Shown: piece after piece, positions 23,449-32,198 of the stretch
Numbering within the stretch: position 1 is the stretch's first letter
Layout of the letters: each line of letters begins with the position of its first letter
From: Anaerolineae bacterium clx_CAG2
Lineage (GTDB): Bacteria; Chloroflexota; Anaerolineae; JAAEKA01
Assembly: GCA_014155705.1 (NCBI GenBank)
Contig: JAAEKA010000037.1
Span: forward strand, 1-45,193
Length of the DNA stretch: 45,193 nt
Reading direction: 5' to 3'
The notes under the pieces: model-generated
Seen by the model: the letters and a program-made list of their open reading frames with translations, nothing else
Databases searched by the model: none
What the model was told of the DNA's origin: nothing
Translations under genes and position numbers: made by a program

Positions 23449-23480
23449 GGTGTGTATGATGATATCAGATCATACACACC
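23449..23480. promoter_or_regulatory. Operator-like palindrome upstream of tspO
   Basis: GGTGTGTATGAT (23449-23460) and its exact complement ATCATACACACC (23469-23480) are separated by 8 bases. The element lies between the photolyase stop and the tspO start. It has no T-tract and its TGTATGAT/ATCATACA halves look like a dimer binding site rather than a terminator, though a hairpin terminator for the photolyase gene is the alternative. Confidence 0.55.
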
Positions 23481-23615
23481 AAAGACGGTAGACTGTCTGA
23501 TTGCAACCTGGTGCATTCGCAACGGAACGCCACTGCTGCACGCAGATCGTGACTTTCTGCCCTTCGTCGATCTGGGCTTGATCGATGCTGGCCCGGTCCG
23601 GCCCGGTCTGGTAAT

Positions 23616-25037
23616 CTAGCGCGTCTCCTTGGCCTGGGCATATGCTGCCAGCGTCCGCTCACGAGCGAAGGCGTGGTCGATGATGGGGGCCGGGTAGTCG
23701 CTGCCGATGATGCAGCCGGCCCGGCGTTGCTCGCTGGGGGGCATGGTCCACGGCGCGTGGATGTACTTCGCCGGAACCCTCGCCAATTCCGGCGCCCAGC
23801 GCCGCACATAGCCGCCATCGGGGTCGAACTTCTGCCCCTGCGCTGTCGGGTTGAAGACGCGGAAGTAGGGCGCGGCGTCGGTGCCAACGCCGGCCGTCCA
23901 CTGCCAGCCGCCGTTGTTGTTGGCCGGGTCGCCGTCCAGCAGGTGCTGCATGAAGAAGCGTTCGCCCCAGCGCCAGTCGATCAGCAGATCCTTGACCAGG
24001 AAGGAGGCCACGATCATGCGGGGGCGGTTGTGCATCCAGCCTGTCTGAACCAACTGGCGCATGGCCGCGTCGACGATGGGATAACCCGTTTGCCCTTGGC
24101 GCCAGGCCGCGAAGTCGCTTTCGTCGTTGGCCCAGGGGATGTGGTCGTAGTGACGTTGGAAGCTGCCGCTGCGCACGAGGGGGAAGTGATAGAGGATCGC
24201 CACGTAGAACTCGCGCCAGATCAGCTCGCTCAGCCAGGTGTCTGCGCCGTAACAGGCATCAGAGGTGCGCGCTGCCAGCCGTGCGGTGCGGGATGCCGCC
24301 ACTGCCTGCCGCGCCGAGATCATGCCGAAGCGCAGGTAGGGCGACAGGCGCGAAGTGCCCTCCAGGTCGGGACGGTTGCGGTCGTCGCGGTAGCGGACAA
24401 TGACCGCGTCGTTCCCTTCGGTGAAGGTAGCCAGGCGGCGCTGTGCCTCCGCCTCACCGGCGGGGAAGGGCGCGCTTGCTGTCAGGACCGGCCAGGCGGG
24501 GATGGGGACACTCTCCAACCCGGCGGGAGTGGCGATGTGCTCCGGCGCGGGCAGCAAGTCGGCCGGCAGCGGCAGGGGCAAGGCCAGCCAGCGCTTGCTG
24601 AAAGGGGTGAAGACGGTGTAGGGCGCGCCATCGTCCTTGAGCACTGCGCTGGGCCGGTGCATGGTCAGTCCGGGCGTCAGGCGTAGCGGCAACTGCGCTT
24701 TGACTTGCTCATCGCGGCGGCGGGCGAAGGGGGTCACATCGCCCTCGGCAAAAATGACGTCCGCGCTGGTTTCGGCCATCAGTCGGGCCAACTCCGCTGC
24801 CGGTTCACCCTGGCGCACGATGAGACGGCTGCCGCGCTGGCGCAGCTCGGCGTCCAGGCTGCGCAGACCGTCGAACAGGAAGGCCAGCCGCTTCTCTCCC
24901 GTAAAGGGCGAGGCCAGCAGCGCCGGATCGAGCACAAAGACGGGCACGACCTGTTCGGCGGCCGCCAGCGCGCCGGTCAGGGCTTGATTGTCGCTCAGTC
25001 GCAGGTCGCGGCGAATCCACCAAAGCGCAGTTGACAT
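23616..25037 (-). CDS. phr: Deoxyribodipyrimidine photolyase (class I, cryptochrome/photolyase family)
   Basis: The protein has 473 residues. The N-terminal antenna domain starts [19 protein letters not shown] (2-20). The FAD-binding domain has [59 protein letters not shown] and [13 protein letters not shown], the canonical FAD and lesion-contact motifs with the electron-transfer tryptophans present. It repairs cyclobutane pyrimidine dimers using blue light. The start at 25037 is preceded by TTGGAG; an upstream extension in the same frame overlaps the next gene and is not used. The length is typical. The gene is followed by tspO on the same strand. Confidence 0.95.
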   Translation of the reverse strand: MSTALWWIRRDLRLSDNQALTGALAAAEQVVPVFVLDPALLASPFTGEKRLAFLFDGLRSLDAELRQRGSRLIVRQGEPAAELARLMAETSADVIFAEGDVTPFARRRDEQVKAQLPLRLTPGLTMHRPSAVLKDDGAPYTVFTPFSKRWLALPLPLPADLLPAPEHIATPAGLESVPIPAWPVLTASAPFPAGEAEAQRRLATFTEGNDAVIVRYRDDRNRPDLEGTSRLSPYLRFGMISARQAVAASRTARLAARTSDACYGADTWLSELIWREFYVAILYHFPLVRSGSFQRHYDHIPWANDESDFAAWRQGQTGYPIVDAAMRQLVQTGWMHNRPRMIVASFLVKDLLIDWRWGERFFMQHLLDGDPANNNGGWQWTAGVGTDAAPYFRVFNPTAQGQKFDPDGGYVRRWAPELARVPAKYIHAPWTMPPSEQRRAGCIIGSDYPAPIIDHAFARERTLAAYAQAKETR

Positions 25038-25081
25038 GATGGCTCCAAAGTGAAATGCTTTTTGCTCGTTCTTCCTGCCAG

Positions 25082-25498
25082 CTAGCGGCCAAAGGCCCGC
25101 TTGACATCTGGCCTGAACAGGTAGATCAGAATCCCCACGGGGATGATCAGGCCGAACAGCCCACAGCAGAAGGTCCAGAGGCCGCCGCTGAACACACCCA
25201 GCGCACCGCCGACCACATTCAAGCCCACAGCGACGATGGCCAGCAGCCAGGCCCAGGGGCGCAGCTTCCACAAGCCAAAGGCCACGATCAACTGAACAAT
25301 GGCGGTGATGATGCCCAGCGTGCCGCTGACCACGCTGTTGATGCCGGTGGTGGCTACACTCTCGGCGCCAAACAGCGAGCCAAAGGCGGCGGCAACGCCG
25401 CCAAAACCGAAGACAAATAAGCTCCATAGCAGCGACAGGCTTGCCAGCAGGATGTAAACTAGCGCCAGGACGGTGATCCCGGTAGGACGTTGTTGCAC
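25082..25498 (-). CDS. Small membrane protein of unknown function
   Basis: The protein has 138 residues with four hydrophobic segments (about 7-28, 50-72, 75-98 and 100-122). It starts from GTG at 25498 ([19 protein letters not shown]) because AAGGAG lies 6 bases upstream; the [12 protein letters not shown] start recurs in uncharacterised bacterial membrane proteins (DUF2127-like in appearance). The C-terminal cytoplasmic tail reads [11 protein letters not shown]. It lies 44 bases upstream of the photolyase gene on the same strand and may be co-transcribed. No function is assigned. Confidence 0.75.
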   Translation of the reverse strand: MQQRPTGITVLALVYILLASLSLLWSLFVFGFGGVAAAFGSLFGAESVATTGINSVVSGTLGIITAIVQLIVAFGLWKLRPWAWLLAIVAVGLNVVGGALGVFSGGLWTFCCGLFGLIIPVGILIYLFRPDVKRAFGR

Positions 25499-25609
25499 GA
25501 GTAGCTCCTTGACAGAGAATGAATGCCAGGACTGAGTTACATCAATGGTATGCACAATGCGAGGAACGTCAAGACGATGACGCCGCTTCGTAGGCCGGCT
25601 GTTACGTTG

Positions 25610-25891
25610 CTAACCAGATGGCGAGCGCCGCAGGCGCTGCGTCAACCATAGCGCCAGCAGGGCAAACAATGATCCCTCCACCACCCGCACCTCGCCAATC
25701 GTGGGCAGCCCCAGCCCCAACAACCAACCAACCAACTGCCCCAGGCCGAAGCCCAGCAGCGCTGCCAGCACATCGATAATCCAATCGGCCAGTGTCCGCC
25801 CGCGCCAGACGAACCACAGCGTGCCCCACAAAAAGGCCAGCAAGGTGGAGAGGATCAGGGAGGGAGCGAGGAAGTCGGGGAATGGGGACAT
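25610..25891 (-). CDS. Short three-helix membrane protein, hypothetical
   Basis: The protein has 93 residues with hydrophobic segments near 10-28, 38-60 and 66-84. It begins MSPFPDFLAPSLILSTLL and ends in a basic tail (TQRLRRSPSG). No family is recognised. The composition, with Gly-rich helices (LLGFGLGQLVGWLLGLGLP), and codon use like the neighbours support it being real, but there is no strong ribosome-binding site. The 100-base gap upstream, before the SDR gene, contains word-like repeats (GGCGAATGGTGAATTAGTGAATGG variants). Confidence 0.55.
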   Translation of the reverse strand: MSPFPDFLAPSLILSTLLAFLWGTLWFVWRGRTLADWIIDVLAALLGFGLGQLVGWLLGLGLPTIGEVRVVEGSLFALLALWLTQRLRRSPSG

Positions 25892-25991
25892 GGCAGATAG
25901 GGAGATTGGCGAATGGTGAATTAGTGAATGGTCAACGACCGATGGCGCGATCAGTCTGTGGACACATCAAAGTCCGGCGCTTAGCACCTGT

Positions 25992-26744
25992 TTACATCAC
26001 CACCCCACCGTTGACCATCAGCACCTGACCGGTGAGGAAAGCGGCGGCAGGGGAGGAGAGGAAAACGACAACAGCCGCCACATCGTCTGGTGTGCCCCAG
26101 CGTTGCAGCGGAGTCTGGCGGCGCAGGCGTTCGTACAGCTCGCGGTTGACGGTCTCGCCCCAGTCGGTCTCGATCCAGCCAGGGGCGATGACGTTGATTC
26201 GCACGGTTGGGGCCAGGCCGCGCGCCAATGCCTTGCTGAAGCCGGTGATACCGGCCTTGGCGGCCGCAAAGAGTTGGCCGCTCTCGGTGCCGACGCCGCC
26301 AGTCAGTGCCTGGTCCCAGCCGATGTTGATGATCTGCCCGCCGCCCTGGTTCAGCATGCGCTGCCCAACCAGATGAGAGCAGAGCAGCGCGCCGCGCAGG
26401 TCCACGTCCAGCAAACGCTGCAAACGCTCGGCAAAAGGCAGGTGGAGCGCGCCGCCGGTGAGCACATCAGCCCCGGCGTTGTTGATCCACAGGTCGACGC
26501 GTCCACCCAGCGCGACCCAGGCGTCGTCCACCAGGCGTTCGATCTGAACTGGGTCAGCCAGGTCGGCCAGGACGATGGGGGCGCTGCGGTCCAGACTGGC
26601 GATATCGGCGGCGACTGCTGCTGCGGCCTCGGCGTCACGTCCATGCACCAGCACATGCGCGCCTGCGCGGGCTAACGCACGGGCTGTGGCCCGCCCGATG
26701 CCGCCGGTGCTGCCGGTGACGACGGCGTTGTAGTTGTTCCTCAT
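25992..26744 (-). CDS. Short-chain dehydrogenase/reductase lacking the catalytic tyrosine
   Basis: The protein has 250 residues. The NAD(P)-binding motif TGSTGGIG (10-17), VLVHGRD (probably NADP-preferring), WINNAGADV (87-95) and the C-terminal IAPGWIETDWGE, FLSSPAAAFLTGQVLMVNGG are all present. At the active site the expected Ser and Tyr-x-x-x-Lys are replaced: INIGWDQALTGG carries no serine, and Phe159-Ala-Ala-Ala-Lys163 has Phe for Tyr. Its ATG overlaps the folP stop by 4 bases, so the two are translationally coupled and may share a pterin-related substrate (inference). The canonical TGxxxGxG argues against a PTR1-type pteridine reductase. Confidence 0.85.
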   Translation of the reverse strand: MRNNYNAVVTGSTGGIGRATARALARAGAHVLVHGRDAEAAAAVAADIASLDRSAPIVLADLADPVQIERLVDDAWVALGGRVDLWINNAGADVLTGGALHLPFAERLQRLLDVDLRGALLCSHLVGQRMLNQGGGQIINIGWDQALTGGVGTESGQLFAAAKAGITGFSKALARGLAPTVRINVIAPGWIETDWGETVNRELYERLRRQTPLQRWGTPDDVAAVVVFLSSPAAAFLTGQVLMVNGGVVM

Positions 26745-27676
26745 CCGCTGTTCCCCATCTGTTGTGGTATTCCCCTCCGCACAATGGCATCCGCCATGCG
26801 CGCCACCCGCGCCATGGCCTGTACATCATGCACGCGCACGATGTCGGCGCCGCGTGCGATGGCGATGGCGACGGCCGCGGCCGTACCCTCGGCGCGCTGG
26901 TCGGGGGGCAGGTCCAGAGTGTAGCCAATGAAGGACTTGCGGCTGGGTCCGGCCAGGATCGGGTAGCCCAGGCTGTACAGCTCGCCCAGCCGGTCCAGCA
27001 GCTCCAGGTTCTGGGTCACCGTCTTACCAAAGCCGATGCCAGGATCGAGGATGATGTGTTTGTCAGGGATACCTGCCCGGCGCGCCAGGTCGATGCTGAT
27101 CTGTAACTCGGCCGCGATGTCGCCGATGAGGTCGTCGTACTCTGTGCCCACGTAGCGGCCGCCCAGATCCGGGTCGATGGTGACGTGTTGGCGCTGGCTG
27201 CGGTTATGCATCAGGATCACCGGAGCGCCTGCCTGTGCGGCCACCTGAGCGATGGGTGGATCCAGCCGCAGGCCCCATACATCGTTGACCATGCTGGCGC
27301 CGGCCGCCAGGGCAGCCGCAGCTACGGCAGCCTTGGACGTGTCGATCGAGATGGGCACGTCCACCGCGGCGGCCAGCCCTTCGATCACCGGAATCACCCG
27401 CCGCAGTTCCTCGCTCGCATCCACTGGTTGTGAACCAGGCCTCGTGCTTTCGCCGCCCACATCGAGGATGCTGGCGCCCTCGGCCACGAAGCGGCGGCCC
27501 TGCTCAATCGCAGCAGGCGCCCAGGCATCACGCCCGGCCAACCCATCGCCCGAGAAGCTGTCCGGCGTGACGTTAAGGATGCCCATCACGTAGGTCTGGC
27601 TGCCCCAGGTGAAGGTGTGGTTGCGGATGACGAGGGAGGACATGAGCGGGTACATTTCGCTTGGGGTCATATACAT
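26741..27676 (-). CDS. folP: Dihydropteroate synthase
   Basis: The protein has about 311 residues. Dihydropteroate synthase joins p-aminobenzoate to the pterin pyrophosphate in folate synthesis. All family motifs are present: MGILNVTPDSFSGDG, LDVGGESTRPGS, ISIDTSKAAVAAAAL, GASMVNDVWGLR, VILMHNR, ILDPGIGFGKTVTQN, GPSRKSFIGYTL and the C-terminal RVHDV. It is cytoplasmic. The start is uncertain: ATG at 27676, 27668-region ATG and 27643 (MSSLVIRN) are all in frame and none has a good ribosome-binding site. The downstream SDR overlaps by 4 bases. No other folate gene lies in the window. Confidence 0.93.
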   Translation of the reverse strand: MYMTPSEMYPLMSSLVIRNHTFTWGSQTYVMGILNVTPDSFSGDGLAGRDAWAPAAIEQGRRFVAEGASILDVGGESTRPGSQPVDASEELRRVIPVIEGLAAAVDVPISIDTSKAAVAAAALAAGASMVNDVWGLRLDPPIAQVAAQAGAPVILMHNRSQRQHVTIDPDLGGRYVGTEYDDLIGDIAAELQISIDLARRAGIPDKHIILDPGIGFGKTVTQNLELLDRLGELYSLGYPILAGPSRKSFIGYTLDLPPDQRAEGTAAAVAIAIARGADIVRVHDVQAMARVARMADAIVRRGIPQQMGNSG

Positions 27677-27699
27677 CACAAGTCGAGACTTCAGTCATC

Positions 27700-27794
27700 G
27701 GAGTCGCGGCTTTAGCCGGCGCAGGCACACAACGGCCGGCTGACACCTGCACTTGCGCCGGAGCGCAGCGCAGGTGCAAGTGAGCCGCGACTCC
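27700..27794. repeat. Nested palindromic element upstream of folP
   Basis: An outer 12-bp pair GGAGTCGCGGCT (27700-27711) / AGCCGCGACTCC (27783-27794) encloses two further inverted pairs: AGCCGGC/GCCGGCT (27714-27741) and CACCTGC/GCAGGTG with CACTTGC/GCAAGTG (27745-27782). The layout suggests a compact mobile or REP-like element with several hairpins. Confidence 0.6.
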
Positions 27795-27879
27795 AAACAA
27801 CAGACGGTTGCCCGTCAGACATGCTGCGAGTATAACTTGTTTGAGCGGGTTTGGCAAGCAACAAGCTGCTTCCCATCGC

Positions 27880-27927
27880 TTGGCGAATCTTGTGACATGC
27901 GCTACAATTCTTTAACGATATGTTAAA
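27880..27927 (+). promoter_or_regulatory. Predicted pst promoter with an operator-like palindrome
   Basis: TTGGCG (27880-27885) and TACAAT (27903-27908) are separated by 17 bases. Directly downstream lies the palindrome TTTAAC-GATAT-GTTAAA (27911-27927), covering the likely transcription start, then a further TTTAAT at 27933-27938. The TTAA spacing is suggestive of a Pho-type or other phosphate-responsive site, but its position over the start would suit a repressor better. Confidence 0.5.
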
Positions 27928-27970
27928 TCTGCTTTAATGCTGTGTTTTTACCCTCGTAGAGAAGCATCTC

Positions 27971-28876
27971 ATGACACCTTCCCCCCGATACATGGCGCTT
28001 CTGATGCTGGCCTTACTGCTGATGTTGGCTTCGGGCGCCGCCTGCGTGCGTTCGACTGATTCGGTGGACTCTGCGTCCGGCGCCAGCCAGCGGGCCATCC
28101 AGAACAAGGGATCCGACACGCTGGTCAATCTGGCGCTGGCCTGGGCTGAGGCGTATCGCGAGCTGCGTCCCGATGTGGCCATTGCTGTCACCGGCGGCGG
28201 CTCTGGCACGGGCATCGCTGCATTGATCAACGGTACGGTGGACATCGCCAATGCGTCACGCGAGATGAAGGACGACGAGGTCGAGCAGGCTCGAGCCAAC
28301 GGCATCGAACCTGTGGAACATCTGGTGGCCATCGATGCGCTGGCGGTGATTGTCAACCCAGCCAACCCTGTTAACCAGTTGACTATCGACCAAATCGCCG
28401 ACATCTATACCGCCCGAATCACCAATTGGAAGGAAGTCGGCGGCGACGATGCGCCGATCATCCTGGTCTCGCGGGAGACCAACTCAGGCACCCACGTTTA
28501 CTTCCTGGAGGAAGTAGTACGCCAAGGAGACAGCGGGAACAGCGATATCTTTGCGCCCCAGACCTTGTTGATGCCTTCGTCGGTAGGTATTACCAGTGAG
28601 ATCCAGCGCAACCCCTACGCCATCGGCTACGACGGCCTGGGCTACGTCACCGAGCATGAAAAGTTGATCGCTGTGGCCCAGGACGCCGGTTCTCCCTTCG
28701 TGTTGCCCTCGGTGCAGAGCGGTTCCGATGGATCCTACCCCATCGCCCGCGGCCTCTACATGTACACGGCTGGCGAGCCGACCGGCAGTATCGCCGACTT
28801 CATCGCGTGGATCGTTGGCCCCGCCGGCCAACAGATCGTTGCCGATCTGGGATTTGTACCGTTGCCGCAGGAGTAA
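27971..28876 (+). CDS. pstS: Phosphate ABC transporter substrate-binding lipoprotein
   Basis: The protein has 301 residues. A lipoprotein signal ends LASGAAC with Cys25 as the lipidation site. The phosphate-binding segments are NKGSDTLVNLA (replacing the usual AGST loop), VTGGGSGTGIAALINGTVDIANASR and VSRETNSGTHVYF, typical of the PstS group with GSGTG and SGTx loops. It captures inorganic phosphate outside the membrane and hands it to PstCA. It is the first gene of pstS-pstC-pstA-pstB-pstB-phoU, preceded by a promoter and palindrome. The length is typical. Confidence 0.93.
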   Translation: MTPSPRYMALLMLALLLMLASGAACVRSTDSVDSASGASQRAIQNKGSDTLVNLALAWAEAYRELRPDVAIAVTGGGSGTGIAALINGTVDIANASREMKDDEVEQARANGIEPVEHLVAIDALAVIVNPANPVNQLTIDQIADIYTARITNWKEVGGDDAPIILVSRETNSGTHVYFLEEVVRQGDSGNSDIFAPQTLLMPSSVGITSEIQRNPYAIGYDGLGYVTEHEKLIAVAQDAGSPFVLPSVQSGSDGSYPIARGLYMYTAGEPTGSIADFIAWIVGPAGQQIVADLGFVPLPQE

Positions 28877-28882
28877 GCATTC

Positions 28883-29809
28883 ATGACAACTGTTCAGTCG
28901 CCGCCGCCTGGCGCTCCATCCAGGCGGCCTGGCGAGATCGTCATCGAGGCGCTGATTGTGTTGGCCGGGGCCTCGACAGTCATCATCGTGGCCCTGATCT
29001 TTATTTTTTTGCTCAGAGAGGGCATCAACACCTTCCTGGACATCCCACTGCGCCAACTCTTTGGCCAGCGTTGGTATCCGATCGAGGGCTATTACGGCCT
29101 GCTGCCGCTGCTGGTCGGCACCGCGCTGGTGACCGTCGGCGCGGTGATCATTGCTGTGCCGCTGGGCATCGTCGCCGCCATTTACCTGGGCGAGATTGCG
29201 CCCACCTGGCTGCGGGAGATCCTCAAGCCATTGATCGAGATCCTGGCCGGCATTCCGTCCATCGTGCTGGGCTTCCTGGGCTGGGTGGCGCTGGCGCCGA
29301 TCATCCAGAACCTGGGCGCGCCCACGGGACTAACAGCCTTCACCGGATCACTGCTGTTGGCCTACATGTCGCTGCCCACCATCATCAGCATCTCCGAGGA
29401 CGCGCTCTACGCCGTGCCCAAGGAGTACCGCGACGGCTCGCTGGCCATCGGCGCTACCCAGTGGCAGACGATCTGGCGGGTGGTGCTGCCTGCGGCCCGC
29501 TCCGGGCTGGTGATCGCCGTGATGCTGGGCATTGGCCGGGTGATCGGCGAGACCATGGCTGTGCTGCTGGTCACCGGCAACGCAGCCAACATCCCGGCTT
29601 TCGGTCCAGGCATGTTCTTCAGCCCGGTGCGCACCATGACCGCTACCATTGCGGCTGAGATGGGCGAGGTGGCGCAGGGCAGCCTGCACTACAACGTGCT
29701 TTTTGGCATCGGCCTGATCCTCTTCCTGATCACCTTTACCGTCAACTGGCTGGCGGCACGGCTGGTCGGCGTCAACGGCGCGCGGCGCAGCCGGGGAGGC
29801 TTGCTATGA
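28883..29809 (+). CDS. pstC: Phosphate ABC transporter permease PstC
   Basis: The protein has 308 residues with six predicted membrane helices. The N-terminus is cytoplasmic and Pro-rich, and the first helix is VLAGASTVIIVALIFIFLL. The permease domain contains EILAGIPSIVLGFLGWVAL and the coupling loop YAVPKEYRDGSLAIGATQWQTIWRVVLPAARSGL, the EAA-type contact with the ATPase. It forms the phosphate channel together with PstA. AGGAG, overlapping the end of pstS, precedes the ATG; the stop overlaps pstA by 4 bases. Confidence 0.93.
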   Translation: MTTVQSPPPGAPSRRPGEIVIEALIVLAGASTVIIVALIFIFLLREGINTFLDIPLRQLFGQRWYPIEGYYGLLPLLVGTALVTVGAVIIAVPLGIVAAIYLGEIAPTWLREILKPLIEILAGIPSIVLGFLGWVALAPIIQNLGAPTGLTAFTGSLLLAYMSLPTIISISEDALYAVPKEYRDGSLAIGATQWQTIWRVVLPAARSGLVIAVMLGIGRVIGETMAVLLVTGNAANIPAFGPGMFFSPVRTMTATIAAEMGEVAQGSLHYNVLFGIGLILFLITFTVNWLAARLVGVNGARRSRGGLL

Positions 29810-30651
29810 GCCGCCAACAGACGCAACGCCTGGCCGTGATTCTGATCACCGCCGTGGCCGTGTTGGTCTTCATCCCGGTCCTGTTGGTGATTTTTTATCT
29901 GATCGCCAGCGGCATTGGGGCTATCAACTGGGAGTTTCTCACGGCCATGCCGCGCAACGGCATGAAAGAAGGCGGGATCATGCCGGCCATTCTGGGCACG
30001 CTGATCCTGACCTTTGGTACGGCCATCGTGTCCATGCCGGTGTCGATCCTGGCCGCGATCTATTTGGCCGAGTACGCCAAGGACAACCGGCTGACCCGTA
30101 CCATTCGCATGGCTATCGTCAATCTGGCCGGCATCCCTTCCATCGTCTACGGTCTCTTTGGGCTGGGCGCGTTCGTCCTGGCGGCCGGCTTTGGCACGTC
30201 GATTTTGGCTGGCGCGCTGACATTGGGCATCATGACCATGCCGGTGGTGATCAGCACAGCCGAGGAGGCGATCAACGCTGTGCCGCAGCAGTTCCGCACC
30301 GTCAGTCAGAGCCTGGGAGCGACCAAATGGCAGACCATCCGCCACCAGGTGCTGCCCCATGCATTGCCGGGCATCCTAACCGGCATGATTCTGGGCCTGA
30401 GCCGTGCAGCAGGCGAGACCGCGCCGATCCTTTTTACCGTGGCTGCGTTCTATGTGCCCACCCTGCCCAGCTCGGTCTTCGACCAGACCATGGCCCTGCC
30501 TTATCACCTGTATGTGATTTCAACCCAGGTGCCGGGCATGCCACTGAGCATCCAGTATGGCACGGCTTTGGTGTTGCTGATGATCACCCTGACCCTGACG
30601 CTGCTGGCCACAGGGGTGCGCACCTCGGTGCGGCGGCGGCGAGACTGGTGA
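29806..30651 (+). CDS. pstA: Phosphate ABC transporter permease PstA
   Basis: The protein has 281 residues with six predicted helices, starting with a helix AVIFITAVAVLVFIPVLLVIF-like segment. The permease signature NLAGIPSIVYGLFGLGAF and the coupling loop INAVPQQFRTVSQSLGATKWQTIRHQVLPHALPGIL are diagnostic of PstA. It pairs with PstC. The start overlaps the pstC stop (ATGA), and the next gene begins 4 bases after its stop, so expression is tightly coupled. Confidence 0.93.
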   Translation: MSRQQTQRLAVILITAVAVLVFIPVLLVIFYLIASGIGAINWEFLTAMPRNGMKEGGIMPAILGTLILTFGTAIVSMPVSILAAIYLAEYAKDNRLTRTIRMAIVNLAGIPSIVYGLFGLGAFVLAAGFGTSILAGALTLGIMTMPVVISTAEEAINAVPQQFRTVSQSLGATKWQTIRHQVLPHALPGILTGMILGLSRAAGETAPILFTVAAFYVPTLPSSVFDQTMALPYHLYVISTQVPGMPLSIQYGTALVLLMITLTLTLLATGVRTSVRRRRDW

Positions 30652-30655
30652 GGCC

Positions 30656-31414
30656 ATGGAAGCGAAGATCTCCATTCAGAACATCTACTACACCTATGCC
30701 GACGGCAACGAAGCCTTGCGCAATATCTCGTTTGACGTGCAAGCCAATGAGGTTTTCGTCCTGTTCGGGCCGGCGCGCAGCGGCAAGACCACGTTGTTGC
30801 GCCTCTTGAACCGGCTGTCTGATCTGACCGAAGATGCCGACTTCCGCGGTGTGATTACCTTCAATGGATCTGATATCTTCGGTCGCGCCGTAGACGTTTA
30901 CAATCTACGCAGGCGCATCAGCATGGTCTTTGCCATCCCAACCCCCCTGCCCGGCTCGATCCGTTCTAATCTGACCTATGGACCGCAGATGGCTGGTATA
31001 CGGGACAAGCATGTGCTGGACCAACGAGTGCAGCACTCTCTGCAGCAGGCCGCTCTATGGGACGAAGTCAAGGATCGGCTGGACAGTTCGGCCATGGCCC
31101 TGTCAGGCGGCCAGAAGCAGCGGCTCTGCCTGGCCCGCAGCCTGGCCATGGAGCCGGAGGTGATCCTGCTGGACAACCCCACATCCGGGCTGGATCCACT
31201 GTCCACCAGTGTGGTCGAGGAGACGTTGCGTGATTTGCGCGAGCGTTACACCATCATCATGGTGCCTCACAGCGTACAGCAGGCCGCGCGTGTAGCCGAT
31301 CGGGCCGGTTTCATGTTGGACGGCGAACTGATCGAAGTGGCCCAGGCCGAGCAGATGTTTCTGCATCCGCAGAACAAACGCACTGAGGATTATATTACCG
31401 GACGGTTTGGCTAG
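30656..31414 (+). CDS. PstB-like ABC ATPase with degenerate Walker A, Q-loop and catalytic Glu
   Basis: The protein has 252 residues and aligns over its full length with PstB, but key catalytic residues differ. Walker A reads GPARSGKT (38-45), with Arg41 where Gly is expected. The Q-loop position in [10 protein letters not shown] is Ala93 instead of Gln. Walker B ends [11 protein letters not shown], with Asn174 in place of the catalytic Glu. The signature LSGGQ (149-153) and the switch His205 are intact. It is followed by a second PstB whose signature is degenerate and whose Walker motifs are intact, so the two probably form a heterodimer with one working ATP site. It is in the pst operon between pstA and the second ATPase. 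Confidence 0.9.
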   Translation: MEAKISIQNIYYTYADGNEALRNISFDVQANEVFVLFGPARSGKTTLLRLLNRLSDLTEDADFRGVITFNGSDIFGRAVDVYNLRRRISMVFAIPTPLPGSIRSNLTYGPQMAGIRDKHVLDQRVQHSLQQAALWDEVKDRLDSSAMALSGGQKQRLCLARSLAMEPEVILLDNPTSGLDPLSTSVVEETLRDLRERYTIIMVPHSVQQAARVADRAGFMLDGELIEVAQAEQMFLHPQNKRTEDYITGRFG

Positions 31415-31419
31415 GAGCG

Positions 31420-32175
31420 ATGCAAAACAAGATCGAAGTCAGCGACTTCAATTTTTACTACGGCAACTTTCAGGCGTTGATCGACCTGAATATTCCCATC
31501 CACGCCCAGCAGATCACGGCGCTGATCGGACCGTCGGGCTGCGGCAAATCGACCTTTCTGCGTTGCCTGAACCGCATGAACGACACCATCGCGGGTACAC
31601 GCGCCGAGGGCAAGGTGCTGCTGGACGGCGAGGACATCTACGCGCCCCACGTGGACGTGGTCGCGTTGCGCCAGCGCATTGGCATGGTCTTCCAGCGTCC
31701 CAACCCTTTCCCACAGAGCATCTATGACAACGTGGCCTATGGGCCGCGGGTGTTGGGCATGGCCAGGCACGGCAGCCTCGATCAGATGGTTCAGAACAGC
31801 CTGAAGGATGCCAGCCTGTGGGACGAGGTGCGCCACCGCCTGAAGGATTCCGCCCTGGAACTCAACCCCGGTCAGCAGCAGCGGCTGTGCATTGCTCGCA
31901 CTATTGCCGTGCAGCCAGAGGTGATCCTGATGGATGAGCCCTGCTCGGCGCTGGACCCGGTGGCCACGCTGCGCGTCGAGGATTTGATGCGCCAACTGGT
32001 CAGCAACTATACCATTGTGATCGTCACTCACAACATGCAGCAGGCCGCCCGCGCCTCCGATTGGACCGGCTTTTTCTGGCTGGGGCGCTTAGTAGAGTTT
32101 GGTCGCACGGAGACGATTTTTAGCTCTCCCAAACAAGAATTGACTGAGGCTTACATTACCGGCCGCCGCGGCTAG
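31420..32175 (+). CDS. pstB: Phosphate ABC transporter ATP-binding protein PstB, with altered signature motif
   Basis: The protein has 251 residues. Walker [10 protein letters not shown] (38-46 region), the Q-loop Gln92 in [22 protein letters not shown] (diagnostic of PstB), Walker [14 protein letters not shown] with Glu173, and His204 in VTHNMQQAA are canonical. The ABC signature reads LNPGQ (148-152) instead of LSGGQ. This complements the preceding ATPase, which has LSGGQ but defective Walker motifs. It couples ATP hydrolysis to phosphate import by PstCA at the inner face of the membrane. TAGGAGC lies close before the ATG. Confidence 0.93.
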   Translation: MQNKIEVSDFNFYYGNFQALIDLNIPIHAQQITALIGPSGCGKSTFLRCLNRMNDTIAGTRAEGKVLLDGEDIYAPHVDVVALRQRIGMVFQRPNPFPQSIYDNVAYGPRVLGMARHGSLDQMVQNSLKDASLWDEVRHRLKDSALELNPGQQQRLCIARTIAVQPEVILMDEPCSALDPVATLRVEDLMRQLVSNYTIVIVTHNMQQAARASDWTGFFWLGRLVEFGRTETIFSSPKQELTEAYITGRRG

Positions 32176-32198
32176 AAACCATCCTGAAGAGGTGACCT

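Noticed and set aside
25992..26744. SDR as a PTR1-type pteridine reductase
   Set aside because: The cofactor motif is the ordinary TGSTGGIG and not the TGxxxRxG form, and the catalytic Tyr is missing, so no such name is assigned.
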